Source of the DNA: Gordius sp. MW1
Lineage: Eukaryota; Nematomorpha; Gordioida; Gordea; Gordiidae
Assembly: GCA_964036665.1 (NCBI GenBank)
Contig: OZ038527.1
Location: 24,265,901-24,329,900 of the forward strand
Length of the DNA stretch: 64,000 nucleotides
Reading direction: 5' to 3'
The notes under the pieces are model-generated. The model was not told where the DNA came from. It did not search any database and worked only from the letters and a program-made list of their open reading frames with translations. The position numbers and the translations under genes are program-made. Of the stretch, positions 1 through 12,120 are shown in pieces; position 1 is the stretch's first letter, and every line of letters begins with the position of its first letter.

Positions 1-251
1 ATATAATATCTCATAAATATAAACTCCTAGCTAGGACCCTACATGCAATCTATATTAAAAGCCTTCAAACTTTAAAGACTTTAGGCCAAGCCTTAGCCAT
101 TTTCCCGACCTGTGCCCGACATTTATTTTGCTTCTACGCGAATGATAACTTTTAATAAATAACTAAACAAGGTCTCGGACAAAAAATTTACTTTAAAATG
201 TTTTAATGTTAAATTAAAAAAGAGCAATATTTAAATAACATATTTTTAAAA

Positions 252-430
252 TAGGACGTGGTCATAGCCAGCATTGGAATTAAAGGGGGCAATAATGATT
301 AAGTGAGTGGCAAAATGATCATTTTTTGGAATTTTAGCCATAATTACAATAAATTTCAACAAAATTTTTGGATTTTTAGGGGGGGCAGCCGTTCCTCTCT
401 GCCCTCCCCTCCACCCTTGGCTACGCCCAT
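252..430 (-). mobile_element. GGGCGTAGCC-type MITE, degenerate copy
   Basis: The right edge reads ttggctacgcccat and the left edge carries the weaker tcatagccagc, so the copy is inverted relative to the well-preserved member at 10502-10679. Its body shares the G/C-run plus 'attatggctaaaatttt' core with that member. It has no coding capacity. It is too decayed to show a target duplication. Confidence 0.6.
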
Positions 431-585
431 TACATTTGTGGTTTTCCACCCAGCCCTCTGATTATTTTTTTGACCTATTTGACACCTTTTATAATATAGT
501 AGCAAAATGAAAACAAAAAGTGAATTTGCAACTATATTTACCACATTCAGTTAAACTCTTTTTAATTCTGTATATTAGTGTTGCA

Positions 586-724
586 AAAAGGGCTGGGTTT
601 TGTTTGGTCGACCTTTAGTTTTATTAAGAATAACGCTCAACCCTGGTCTGTTTTTCAAAATCCGACTAAACTTAGAGGTCGACTAAAATCAGGGTCGACC
701 AAACAAAATCTAGCCATTTTCACA
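586..724. mobile_element. MITE with GTGTTGCAAAAAGGGCTGG / GGTCGACC termini
   Basis: This 139-bp sequence begins gtgttgcaaaaagggctgg and ends in its approximate reverse complement (ctagccattttcacaacac). Inner inverted blocks read ggtcgacc. The same family recurs at 36432-36607 and 59405-59552. It is non-coding and short, and I found no clear target duplication at this copy. Confidence 0.65.
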
Positions 725-2686
725 ACACTTGTTGTGTATATAGGGTTATTTCCATAACATGCGTGGAACCATGAGCCTAGCAGGGTTTAATACAGTCGGG
801 ATCGGGCAAAATAATTTTCGAGCCCTACTCATCAGGCCAAACTTTCCCAATAGCTCTAACAAGCTTTTGCAAATAATTGTTATTCGCCTGAGAATATTGT
901 TTTATGTTTTCTATTATAGTGAACAAATGTTCTAAATCCGAGAAACATGGACTTAAGATATTGCAAATTAATTTAAACTTGCAATAATGATAAATTTTAC
1001 GAAATAATTTGATTGATAAAAACTTTTTTATGTAAAAATTTAAAATTTTAAAGCAGTGAGGATGGGGATGTTAACTATATGGTTTAAGAAATATTAAGTC
1101 TTAATAATATTAAACAGTTTTTCAATACATAATAAACAAACTCTATTATTTTAGAGTTTTTGCTAATTTAATGAAATACAGATTTTTGTCAAAGTTGGAA
1201 AAATATATTAGGTTCTATCTTAAATTAATTATTAGCTATAAAAGTATTTAGGAAACTAATATATAACATAGTATAGAGATCTTTTTTTAATGAAGACACG
1301 GAAACAGTATTTTTCTAAGTATATTACTAACTTTTATATCAAAATTATTGCAAAAAGTAGTGTATCACTTCAATGAAGTAACAGAAAAAATAAATCATAT
1401 TTTTTAACATTAATACATATGTTATATTGTATATTTTTTAAAGTTGTTGTCGATAAAACAGGATTCAGTTAAGATAATTAATAAAATTATATGCTGCCTC
1501 TATAAATAAAATATAAGTTTGGTTTCTTAATTGATGTAAAATCACATTGTAAAGTTGAAAGAACATAAATAAAAGTGCCAAAAAATAGATAATAATTACA
1601 ACACGTTATCTTTAAACTTAAATTATTATAATTTTTTTGTAAAAGATAAATAATCGATAGTTTGTTTTATTACTTTAATTTTTTGAGGTATTTATAACAA
1701 ATATGCTTAGTCTATGCAAATATGTAAAAAGTTTTGAAATTAATTCCTCATTTTTGAAAAAAATGGAGGCAAAAATTAAAAATTAAATTTTTACATGATA
1801 GTTTAAGATTTATAAGTACATTATAAGTTTTGTTTAATTCTATATTTAATTATTACCATATAACATTTCACAATGATAAATTAATAAGTCTCTGATTTTA
1901 AGTGTTTTTTTCAAATATTTATTTATTGGATTTGTTTTTACCTTAAGTCAGCATGACAATTCGTAAATAATTAATGCTTTAATCACAATTAATTTATAAT
2001 CATTGGCGTCACCTATAAAATATATTCCATTATCAAAATTAACAATCACATTTTTAAAAAAAAAAACATCCGATTTTTCTATTATTTATACAATTTTTAA
2101 GATTTTTGCCATAGAATTAAAATTTGAGATTTAAATTTCGGGTTTTATTCATTTGGCAAATATGAGCACTCAAATTAAATTTGTTCCAACAAGATTTCAA
2201 ATTAATCATTTTAATCATTTTAAAAAATATTAATTACGAAATTAATTGTTTAAAAGAATTCTATTTTTAGAAATTGTTTCAAATCGTTATAAATATTAAA
2301 AAATTTTAAATTAAAAAAATATAGAGTAATAACATAATTTATTTAAAAAATCCCAAACCTCATCAATTTTACTGATGATTATATAGGATTTTAGTTTAAA
2401 ATTTTCTTTAAATTGCGTTTGATTCAAATCAAGTGTATGACTTCAAGTGATATCAAATATAAAAAATTAAAAATCCTCGGTTGTGAAATTTTTACTCTAA
2501 TTTTTTTTGTTTTAATTGCAAATTTGTTAGTTCAAAAGTTTACACAATTAAGTTATCTCATTAATCAAGAAAACTTAATTACTTTATAATCTAGCTATGC
2601 AAAGCATCAATATAAACTATTAATTGTACAATAATTATACACTGCATAAATTTGATAACAAAATTGCAATTTACAAATATTATAAA
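725..2686. other. AT-rich intergenic stretch, nothing recognised
   Basis: About 2 kb of very AT-rich sequence. I see no ORF above background, no splice-consistent exon and no RNA gene on either strand. Confidence 0.5.
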
Positions 2687-3272
2687 TAGAGATGCACCGA
2701 TACCACTATTTTGTGCCGATACCGATACCAGCCGATACTTAAGATTTTTTTGCCGATACCGATACCATGCCGATACTTATAATAAAAAAAGTTTTATACT
2801 AGATGTCTAGTTTTTAAATGTTTCCTTAAATTTGAAGTGTTAAAGGAATGTTTGTCTTTGCCCCCACGGCTTATTTTAGCTTTGCATAATTCACAGATTA
2901 CAATTTTTTCATCTGCTGACACATCAAAATAACTCCATATTGTATCTAAAGAATCCATCTAAGGCTTAATATATAATAATTTTTAAAATAAAACAATATT
3001 TACTTAAAAGCGCAGTCGGAACAGATGGTCAATGAGTTTATTATACTCCACATAGAAATATTTATAGCCAATCAAATGAAACAATTTTCAAAAAATTTGA
3101 AAAGTCCTCTATTTTTTAATCGTAGGAGATACTATAAGTATTATTTTTTGAGTTTCATATTAAAAAAGGTATCGGCTTGGTAATTGCCGATACTAGCAAA
3201 GTATCGGGCCGATTCTTTTGGCAAGGTATCGGCGCCGATACCATGCCGATACTTGGTATCGGTGCATCTCTA
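2687..3272 (-). mobile_element. hAT-type element with BED-finger remnant
   Basis: The termini are near-perfect inverted repeats (tagagatgcaccgatacc / ggtatcggtgcatctcta). They are flanked on both sides by the identical 8-bp duplication attataaa (2679-2686 and 3273-3280), which is the hAT signature. Inside the ends are clustered ccgatacc/ggtatcgg subterminal motifs, typical transposase-binding repeats. The minus strand carries the BED zinc finger described separately. At 586 bp it is a deletion derivative that cannot move autonomously. The intact TSD suggests a fairly young insertion. Confidence 0.9.
2794..2958 (-). CDS. Truncated hAT transposase N-terminus: BED zinc finger (54 aa)
   Basis: A 54-codon ORF from ATG (2958) to TAA (2794). 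It reads MDSLDTIWSYFDV..., then a C-x2-C pair at residues 22 and 25, and H-x4-H at residues 46 and 51. This is the BED finger pattern, with the preceding aromatic WSYF and the TSNLRKHL segment also typical. BED fingers bind transposon ends at the N-terminus of many hAT transposases. The remaining catalytic RNase H-like and dimerisation regions are absent, so the peptide is a remnant. It could still be expressed as a small DNA-binding peptide, but nothing shows that it is. Confidence 0.82.
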   Translation of the reverse strand: MDSLDTIWSYFDVSADEKIVICELCKAKISRGGKDKHSFNTSNLRKHLKTRHLV

Positions 3273-3497
3273 ATTATAAATAAGTTTCATTATAAGCATA
3301 GTCAAACGGCGAAAAATACTTTCATTTTGACTTTCATAAACAGAGGTAAAAACGGTCCAAACTAAGTAATATAATAAGAAGACTTATTTTGTTTTTAAAA
3401 AATTGTTTTAACACTATCATAGGATTTATTTTTTAACAAATATTTTTTATTAAAGAACAATGCCATTAAATCATTATTTTTATGTTTCAAGGTGAAT

Positions 3498-3708
3498 TAG
3501 CGACCTGCATGGGAGACCTGAAATTCGACCCAACCGGGGTGTGATCCGATAGAGTTCGGAAAATTTTAAATGCTTGTGGCTCGGGTTGGGTTAGAGTTGA
3601 AAATTTTAGAATGCTTCTCTGCCGGTTCGGGGTCGGGTTAAGAAGTTTAAAAATTATTTGGGTTGGGTCGGGTACGGGTTGAAAAAAAGTGACTTCGCAG
3701 GTCCTTTA
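3498..3708. mobile_element. hAT-like MITE rich in CGGGTT/CGGGTCGGG
   Basis: Left end tagcgacctgc and right end gcaggtccttta are approximate inverted repeats. The interior has repeated cgggttgaaaa and gggtcggg blocks. It resembles the sequences at 31979-32228 and 52926-53336. The flanks (aggtgaat, taggtaat) are similar but shifted, so the exact boundaries are uncertain. Confidence 0.55.
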
Positions 3709-3719
3709 AATAGGTAATA

Positions 3720-5545
3720 TATTTAAAGCCAATTTTTTATAAATGCACAAGGATTTTTTATAATTATATGACTAAAATACTATTGTATATATTTAATTTA
3801 GTGTTAACATAAAGTTAAATTACTTTAGTTAAAGTCTGTTTTGTTTCAATTACAAAAATTAACTTTACCTTAAATTAAATATTTAAGGGTATAATATGAA
3901 ATTAAGCTTATATTTGAATTGGTTAAGAAATCAATAAATTCTTTTAAAATCAGCCACGGTTTATATCTCTCAAAACCTAATAAAAATACTAATCTGAGAT
4001 TGCTTGATTAAAAAATTAAAAGGGAAATTATTTAAATTAATAGCTACCTTACTTATTTAGGGTCTAATTAAATAGGCAATATTATGAAAAATTATTATGA
4101 TTATGATATGTTATCATTTATAAAAATTTTACGTACATTCTGGTATATCTAGAAAATTTAATGTTTTATCAAAGTTTATAATAAAAAGTTATATAATTTT
4201 AATAATTAAAAACATAAATCTTAGATACCTTTAGAGATATTTAAACTAAAATGTATTATAACTTTAAAACACGTGTTATCATGCGTTAATTTCCTTGGTA
4301 ACAGTGATCAGATTGAATATTATTAATTTTCTTAAGGTTTTAATTTAATAGTTAGTAAAATTGGCATTACACCTTTCTAAAGATATTATTGTGTAAGAAT
4401 AAAAGAGCGAAATGAAAGGCTAAAAAAGTTTATTATATTAAAGCAATGTCACATTTGTGGGCCTAACCGGGCCAGAAACTTTATTTTTGCTTCTTCTTTA
4501 TCAAGATCTTGGTCACACAGTTGTGGGGTTTGTAAAGTTTTGTTTGAAACTACCCCATTGGAGTTGGTTTTTATAGCCGGTAACTGAATTGACGCCCACC
4601 CTTCACTTTTTGCACCCGGTCTTGGGACCGTCGTATTACTCAATTGATAAATTGTTAGGACTATTAAAGATAAAGTATAAGTCATGGGTACCATTTTTTT
4701 TAATATTTTTTTAAATTAACTATACATTATCCTTATCGTGGCTTCCTGTTCCGTTACTTTTGGCAAACAGGCATTAGCCTTCTTTAAATTGATAGGAAAG
4801 AGATCTCCCGAAGGAAAATAGTCAGCAAGTATTCTTTTGCGCCAAAAAATAGGAATTTTAATAGCCAAATACAATTATAAGGCATTTTCCGACACCTGGC
4901 CTCTGGCCCTCGATGAAGATGAAGAGTAGTCACGCTTTTTATATATTCATTGATCGTGTTTTATATTTTTCATATATATAGATTTAAAAAAAAAATTTTA
5001 ATATGCCATTTCTTTGTTTGTAACTTGTAGTTGCAAATCAAATCTTGTGGCAGTAAGGAGCTAAGGTGTAAAGGTGGGCAGCTGTCCACACCTTAAATGC
5101 CAGATAAAAGTGACTGAATAAAATAAAAATGACATAAAAATTTTCAAACAGTTATTAATTTGTTCCCTCAAACATTATTCAACTTGCCTTCTCTTATTCA
5201 AATCTAAAAATGTCAAAGTATTTAATACAACATATTCTAAGCTCTACATTAGTGTCATTAATAACGCTGACCATTGTATCATAGTGATTGCCTCTTAATG
5301 AACTTATATGTTTTGTTTTTAAAGCCACAGCGAAATATATTCTGAAGAGTTATAAGCTATATAAAATACGACGACATCGAAAATAAGATATAAACAACGT
5401 CTATATACAATGTGTCGCTCCTAGATAGTTATGAAATTGCATTCGTGTTCCCATTAGAATGTCTTGTAGTTATAATACATTCAAGTTCCATTAAAAATCT
5501 TAAACTAACACATTAGAAGAGCTAATTTAGTTATAGATTATATTA
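3720..5545. other. AT-rich intergenic stretch with a non-LTR 3'-end trace
   Basis: No gene is recognised. Around 4480-4520 the complement of 'gataaagaagaag' occurs. That sequence also terminates the retrotransposon relic near 8800, so a short minus-strand 3' end of a non-LTR element may lie at about 4480-4700. Otherwise the tract is featureless. Confidence 0.4.
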
Positions 5546-6430
5546 TCTATATATATAAAAATCACGTGAAACGGTGTTAGTTGTTAAACTCCTCCGAAAC
5601 GACTGGACCGATTTAGATGGAAATTTCTGCGAATGATTGGTAGGTTTGAGCCTAGGTTTTAAACTATATTCTAAATCTCTAAGTCATAAGACGGTCAAGT
5701 TATTTAGTTTTATACGTTTTGACGTTTATTAAAATGTCACTCAAACGCCACCTCATGACCTAATGCGTATCTATCGTGTTCGTTGAAAATTTGAATACAC
5801 AGTTCTTTAGAAACGTGTATCACTTATAGTATTTTTTAGGACGTCATGCGTGTAGGTAGTGTAGTGTGATAAATATAGGCATGTGCTGCGGAAAATACAA
5901 AACTTTTTACGATTTTAAACATTAAATCAAAGTCATTTTTTTGCATATTTTTCACGTCATTTATTATTATAGGAGAGTCGTGTCCCCTCCTGCGTGGCTA
6001 AATAAATTAAAAAATCTAATTTTCTCATTTTTTGCGCGTTACATAAGGAGAAAAATGAAAATACTTTTAACACGGTTCTTTGGTGTTAGGTAGCGCCCAC
6101 GGGCCCCGTGTTGTTTTTTGTTGAGCCCTTAACCTAAAATCTTCTACACTTCGTTGAAAAACATTTCATTTGCTGTGAAATTTAAGCGGGGGAGAAAAAT
6201 GGACCTTAATGTTTGAGGGCTTGGCAACGTCCATGCTTATACCGGTTGCTTTAAGTTTTTATGAATTATCTGCGTACACTGAGGGCTTATTGACCAAAGT
6301 AAGGTTTGTGGGCAATGCTTTTTTACGACCCCTCATAATATCTCAGTTTTTAATGCTGTATATTTAGGCATATTTTGAACAAAAAGGAGGATTTGCTTAG
6401 GAAGTTAGGGGATATTCGCATGTTTCGGAA

Positions 6431-8125
6431 TAGTGATGCGGAAAAACCGAGAAAAATCTCGGTCTCGTCTCGTCTCGAAAAACTGAGACGAGACGAGACG
6501 AGAATTTGAAAAATGGAGTCGAGATCGAGACGTGAATTTTGATGTCGAGACGAGACGAGACGAGATTTTTTCGGCGAGATCTCGACTTTTTATTGACCAT
6601 TAGATTTATTAAATTATTGTGTATTTTAATTTACATGATTTACATTTAAGGTATAAAGTGTAAATCAGTATGTATGGAATATATTTGATATTAAAAAATT
6701 CTAAAGTGTAGTAAATATTATATATTTTGGCAAAAAATTTAAAATTTAGCAATCCTTTACCTAAGGAAGGTTGACCCATAGGGTATGTTAATAGTTTTAT
6801 AATATCTTTATCACATATTTGTATTCATAGCATTATTAAATATTACAAAATTTTGGGCAAAGAATGAGTTCTGATGGAATAGTAAATATTACTAAAGCAT
6901 ATTTATATTTTGCAGTTACTCATCCTGCATAATGCGGTAATTATAAACTGTTGGTCAATCAGTTTGAATAATTAAGCAACTAAGGTGGCTCTAGATTTTT
7001 GAGCACCCGCTTAACGATTTCAAAAGTACAATAGAGTATTTAATGACACCGTAATAAATTAAATCTAAATCATGAATTTTTAGAAGTTTTTATGCTTCAA
7101 CTAATAGTATACCTCCCAAATTTTTGAATTTTAATAAGACATTATGTGAATACATAGTTTTGTCATATGCATTACTTTTCCCATTATACGCTCGGTTGGC
7201 AGGTGCATTTAAATTTATTATATTTCCATAATGGTGTAATATAAAATATATACACGAGTCTATACTGTATTTGATAAATAACTATTTAATGGCAAAGTTA
7301 GTTAAAGTTGGAAGGTAATTATTTGGAATATAAATTTGATTAAAATGATTTCTGTCATAAATTTAAATACGTGCAATTTAAAGTTCAAAACCTTATCCTA
7401 ATCCTATAATAATGCCGCTTTTATTGTTGTTTTTACAACGTTTTGATATGTGTATCTAGTCATCAATTCTGTAAGTAATTATCTTATCATTAAAAATCAC
7501 TCGCACTTTATGGTTTACAACGCTATAGTAAACATGCAATAAACACTATGGGATATAATTGATGATGGTAACAATAGACTTAGTCTATAAAGAAGCTTTA
7601 GCCAGGGTTAATATAGGGTCTCACTTTGCTCAATTATGCAACTAAGTCAACTATAAGCGAACGTATTATTTATTAAGTCTATTTATAGTTGACGAAAACA
7701 GTAAATTTGATACAAATTTTTTAATTTGCTAGAACAATTAAATTTAATTTTCTATCTTCACAGTTATTTATAGTCTCTTAGTCTGCACTTTCCATAGAAA
7801 ATGTTATTTTTATGAATTAATTTATATCTTTATATTGTCAATGAGAAGTCGTGTCCCGCTAAATCTTTGAAAAGTATGTGCATTAAAGTTTTTTAAAAAA
7901 TATGCCATTTGGATTTTTTAGCACTTTTTTAATATTTTTAATAAAACAGGAGAAATTTTTATTCCGTATATATTTTTTTTTAAAAGTCGAGACGAGACGA
8001 GAATTCTCGTCGAGACGAGATCGAGATTTTTATAGACCGAGACGAGATCGAGATTTTTATAATCTATCCCGAGACGAGACGAGATTTTGTTTTCGAGACC
8101 GAGACGAGACGAGATCGAAACACTA
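6431..8125. mobile_element. hAT-type element with GAGACGAGAC subterminal arrays
   Basis: The termini tagtgatgcgga and (complement of the right end) tagtgtttcgat are short inverted repeats. Both ends carry long arrays of gagac/gtctc (6455-6580 and 7985-8120) in inverted orientation, likely subterminal transposase-binding motifs. The flanks tttcggaa (6423-6430) and tttcaaaa (8126-8133) match at six of eight positions, as expected for an old TSD. The interior shows no convincing transposase. It lies inside the Helentron-like element and is therefore younger than it. Confidence 0.72.
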
Positions 8126-8399
8126 TTTCAAAAATAACCGAGATTAATGATGTTGCTCCAGGCTCGATTCGGGTGCAAAAATAAAAATGGATTTTTGCCT
8201 CGGGCCTGACTACTCATACAAATTAACGTAAAACAGTGGTCATTTTATGGAGCATTTTAAACCTGGACTGTGGATAATTAAAATATTTAAATGAAGAAAG
8301 AATACATGTGAACAACAAAGTGAGTTTAAAAAAACCTTATTTTTTGTCGAACTTGACATTATGATAATAAATTAATTGAGGAATAAAAAATTGATTAAT

Positions 8400-8780
8400 A
8401 AGCATCGGCATTAAACACCAGGGAAGGAAGGCTTATAAAAGCCACGGAGATGAGAATTATACGGTGGAGCTTGGGGTAAATTAAGCTCGACCATATGACG
8501 AATGGCTTCCTCATGACAAAAATGAATATTCAACCTATGGCGGACATGATTAACGAAAATTGTTTAAGGTGGTATGAACATATACTAAGGGGGACACGAA
8601 TGACGTAAATCGAAAAGAACTGGACATGGAGGTGCTGGAGAAGAGAGGAAGAGGACGACCCCCTGTCACGTGGAACGTGCAAGGCGATATAGTTATGAAA
8701 ATTAAAGAGTAGTCAAGACATGGCACTCACCGGTCAAGATGCAAGAAACTTTTCAAAACAAGCCCCACGACCGTGGGACC
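8400..8780 (+). pseudogene. RTE/CR1-like reverse transcriptase, C-terminal relic
   Basis: Conceptual translation with frameshifts gives ...ENCLRWYEHILRG... followed by a basic stretch and ...GQDARNFSKQAPRPWDQ. This is the familiar C-terminal tail of craniate/arthropod non-LTR pol proteins ('RWYGHVLR...GRPP..W'). It ends in gataaagaagaag. Stops and frameshifts make it non-functional. Confidence 0.65.
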
Positions 8781-10249
8781 AAATAACTGATAAAGAAGAA
8801 GTAGAAGATTCAAACAAAGGGCTTCACCCCTGTACCCTGGCTGGGGCTGCCCCTCTAAACCTTACTCAAGTGGCTCCGCCCCTTAAACCCCTGTCTACTT
8901 GCTGTGTGGCCTTATTAAGCTCTTCTAAATTCGTATGGGAGCGTTCATTTGCTATGCAATTTAAGCAATAGTAAAAATTAACGGAGGGCAAATTGAATTA
9001 GAGGGTCGGGCTACGTCTATGACGGTACTTGTTGGCTTAAACTACACAATATATCAGCAAAACGTGATAACAATGAGACCCTTTTGCAATAAAGCTCGGT
9101 TGGCGGCCAATGATATACCTAAAGTTTCTAAGCTGATGTAAGCAGAATTGTAGTATGCCCAAATAAGCGAAAAGCTAGACGCGCTAAAATATGTTAAGGC
9201 GCAAAAACAAAATAGATTTTCAGCGCGGGTTGAGGTTTTGATTGAAGTCCGAAGACGGCCATTTGCCAAAATCGTGATTGTGCGGTAGGACCAAAAAAAG
9301 TTTTTAGCACCTTAAAAAAAACCTGTGGCAATTTACAAATTAAATGATTCTTTACGTATGTACTAATTTATTTGACAGTATATTTATATAGGCAAAATGT
9401 GTAAAGCAAAGCAATAAAAAATTTGATGTTAAGTACTTTGCTTTATGTGTTTATATTTTGTATTTAGGGTGTTAATTCTTCCTACATTAAGTTCGTGAAT
9501 TATTTCCCATAGGACAATTATATTTTAATCGCTCATTATATGATCGAGGCATAACGATGAGCATGCACATCACTTATAGTATTTTCTTGAAATAACCTAT
9601 ATAGCAAAACAACGTTTGCCGGGTCAGCTAGTATATATATATATATCTTCAATGAATGGAAAAATTATCAAGAATTATCAAATTTAGTAAGTAATTGAAT
9701 TTGTTATAAACGGTGATTTTTAAACGTATCAATAAGCTTTGCCAATTAATATAAGACTAAGTGTATGAGTATTTCTAGTAGTAGAAACATGGCTGAAGCA
9801 TAGTTAATAACGATTTTTTATAATCTATTTCCCCTTCAAGAGCGTAAAATTAATTGAACGTTTCAAAGTATTTTTAAGCATATAAATCCTTTTATATAAT
9901 TAGAATAATATTTGGAAGCCATTAATTTAATTATTAATTTTGTAAAGCCCATTTAAAAAGTCTCAACGTATAAAAATTTTGATAATTTTTTTTAGAGACA
10001 AATTTTAAAATTATAGCAATTAATAAGCTTAATTGCTAGTAAAGTAAAATATGAATTAGATATTTGAAAGAGGGCTAATTTAAAAATATAGGTAAAAATT
10101 GATCTTGCTAAGTGTTTACCGGAGCATATATTAATATAAAAAGTATTATAAATATCCATTAATTAATCAATATAAAATTAAAGGCTTAACTTAATCTTAA
10201 TCTAGGTCAATATCCGCTAATACTTAGCAACGATTAAGGTATTTTCAGA

Positions 10250-10410
10250 AGCGTAGCTAAGAGGCGGCAGAAAGGGGCGGCTGCTCCCATCTATATATAT
10301 AAAGTCCCAAGAATATTATATAATTATGACTAAAATTTCAAAAAATTGTCATTTTGCCCCTCCCTAATATTAATTGCCCCCCCTCTAGTTACAATTCTGG
10401 CTACGCCCAT
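10250..10410 (-). mobile_element. GGGCGTAGCC-type MITE
   Basis: It ends ctggctacgcccat and begins with the degraded gaagcgtagctaag. The body shares the attatgactaaaattt core with the copy 90 bp downstream. Flanks aggtattt and cggtatta are similar, which may be a decayed duplication. Non-coding. Confidence 0.65.
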
Positions 10411-10501
10411 CGGTATTAAAATATATTTTATTAGGATTTTTGCTTTTAATCAAAATCTGTATAATTCAGATAGCTCTTAACATAAACTTTGCATCTAGTT
10501 G

Positions 10502-10679
10502 CATGGGCGTAGCCAAGGGGGGGGGGCAGGGAGGGGCGGCTGCCCCCTCTAAATCTAAAAAATTGTCGAAATTCATTAAAATTATGGCTAAAATTTTAAA
10601 AAATATTCATTTTGCCCCTCCCTAAACATTTATAAATCATTATTGCCCCCCTCTAATTCCAAAGCTGGCTACGCCCATG
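10502..10679 (+). mobile_element. GGGCGTAGCC-type hAT MITE, intact copy with TSD
   Basis: A 178-bp element starting catgggcgtagccaagg and ending ctggctacgcccatg (about 14-bp inverted repeats). It is flanked by the perfect 8-bp duplication tctagttg (10494-10501 and 10680-10687). This copy defines the family whose more decayed members lie at 252, 10250, 27559, 34072, 46724, 47343, 51207, 62680 and 63351. Non-coding; it must have been mobilised in trans by a hAT transposase. Confidence 0.88.
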
Positions 10680-10719
10680 TCTAGTTGTATATCTAAGGGT
10701 CATTGTGAGATTTATGTTC

Positions 10720-11660
10720 CGTCTTCTTCTTTATCAAGTGTCTAATCCAATTGTGAGGTCTTTTAATCATAACATACCCTATATACCACTTCCAGTTAAC
10801 TGTACCCTATATACCACTTCCAGTTAACTGACTTTTATGCCATATTTCCATTTGTTTTTATTATTTTTTCGCTACTTATACTCCTCTCACTGCGACATAT
10901 AGTACACACCAAGGAGTTGGCATTTTTTCATGGCTTTGTGCTGGTTCTTGGTAAAATCAAATTTTTACCCGAACGAACTTCACTGCTGTCATAGTAAAAC
11001 AACAATTTGAAGCTTCATATCAAACCATACAAAGGCAATATGAATATATTCTATACATCTTTGTATAATAAGCCAATATTCAATTTCTTTAAAGAGCTTT
11101 CTGCATTTATAATTCACGATATTCTCTTTCCGCTTTTATAAATTTGTCTATCGCCAAGGGGTAAATTTAGGCACTTGTAATGCTTCTCCCCTTTCTTTTC
11201 TAGGCCATCTCCAAGCCGTCTATGATTTTATCCGTAATTGTGGCGTTTTTTCCCCATGTGGCTAACTGCCTCCTGTACTAATCCTTTTCTAATACATGGA
11301 ACTAATTCCATTCACCCAATTTGCCGATAAAAACACACACCACGGCTAGAAGACCTCTCATCTTAGAGATTCAGCCCTATTATTCAGTCTATAGTCTGAA
11401 TATATTTTGACTTTCATTATGTTTTTGAATAATTTTGTCAGGGACCCCCTTTCTACGATACGGAGTACCGGTGTAGAATATCATGTAATCCCCTCTAAAG
11501 TTTATCTTTAGTTATATTCCACCATGTTTCTTGTAGGCAGGCGATGTTTATATTTCATTTTTATAAATTTTGCAACCTTTAGGCCGACCTCATCTACGAA
11601 AATGTCTTGTCTTCTGTTACACTTTATATTTCCCCTCCCATCCTAATGGCAACTATCTTG
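10720..11660 (-). pseudogene. Probable RTE-like non-LTR 3' relic
   Basis: The tract begins with the inverted 3'-terminal signature cttcttctttatcaag seen in other relics here and has scattered minus-strand coding-like segments, all interrupted. A 28-bp tandem duplication lies inside (10775-10830, unit taccctatataccacttcc...). I cannot place individual domains, so confidence is low. Confidence 0.35.
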
Positions 11661-11939
11661 TGCCGTGCGTGACAACATTGCACTAGAATCTCTTTCCGAA
11701 TAAGTTTCTCACAAAAACATACACTCCCATGCCGATAAGATAAGCATATATTAGATATCATGATTTTTTGTATTGTATTCCTCATTATAAAAATTAACAA
11801 GAAAGAAGGCCAGCAAGTGCTAAAGCGTCGGTTTCAAACAACGCCGTACTAAGCCCCCGGGTCATGCGAAAGTCATTAAAGGTTATTACATCTACCGCAT
11901 ACGAAACTTAATTAACGAAACTAGTTTGCCAAAGACAAG

Positions 11940-12120
11940 ATTGAGAGTGGGCGTTTGATGTCGAAACGTTAATAACAAAATTTCGAGAAGTGACTCATCA
12001 TCTAACAACGGTTTGATAGCGGGCATACAAGAAACAAGATGGAAAAGAAATAAGCATGGGAAATAGATGAGGCTACAAAATTATATCGATGCCTTAGAAA
12101 AAGGCAATATTTGCTGTACA
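11940..12120 (+). pseudogene. RTE-like apurinic endonuclease N-terminal relic
   Basis: In the frame through 12020-12060 the translation includes GLIAGIQETRWKRNK. This matches the 'VDIxxIQETRW' active-site segment of APE-type endonucleases that open RTE/CR1-class pol proteins. Stops follow soon after. A parallel fragment is at 28340-28500. Confidence 0.65.

Larger units (their letters stand above)
5546..9632 (+). mobile_element. Helentron-like (Helitron-2) non-autonomous element, nested
   Basis: The left end tctatatatataaaaatcacg is followed by a 'gaaacgactggaccgatttaga' block. The right end is aacgtttgccgggtcagctagta running into (ta)n. These are the end signatures I know from arthropod Helentron-type rolling-circle elements; the assignment rests on that recognition, not on a Rep/helicase ORF, which is absent. 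The internal segment cacttatagtatttt occurs near both ends (about 5820 and 9570). The element has been enlarged by a hAT insertion (6431-8125) and contains a non-LTR fragment (about 8400-8780). A second example is at 32643-33605. Confidence 0.6.

Noticed and set aside
6397-6600. Minus-strand 67-codon ORF rich in R and S
   Set aside because: It is the translation of the gagac/gtctc subterminal array of the hAT element, so open by composition rather than coding.
7902-8147. Plus-strand 81-codon ORF with RDRDETR repeats
   Set aside because: Same reason: translation of the right-hand gagac array.
8720-8971. Plus-strand 83-codon ORF MALTGQDARNF...
   Set aside because: Its first part is the C-terminal tail of the non-LTR relic in one frame and the rest is non-coding Helentron-like sequence.
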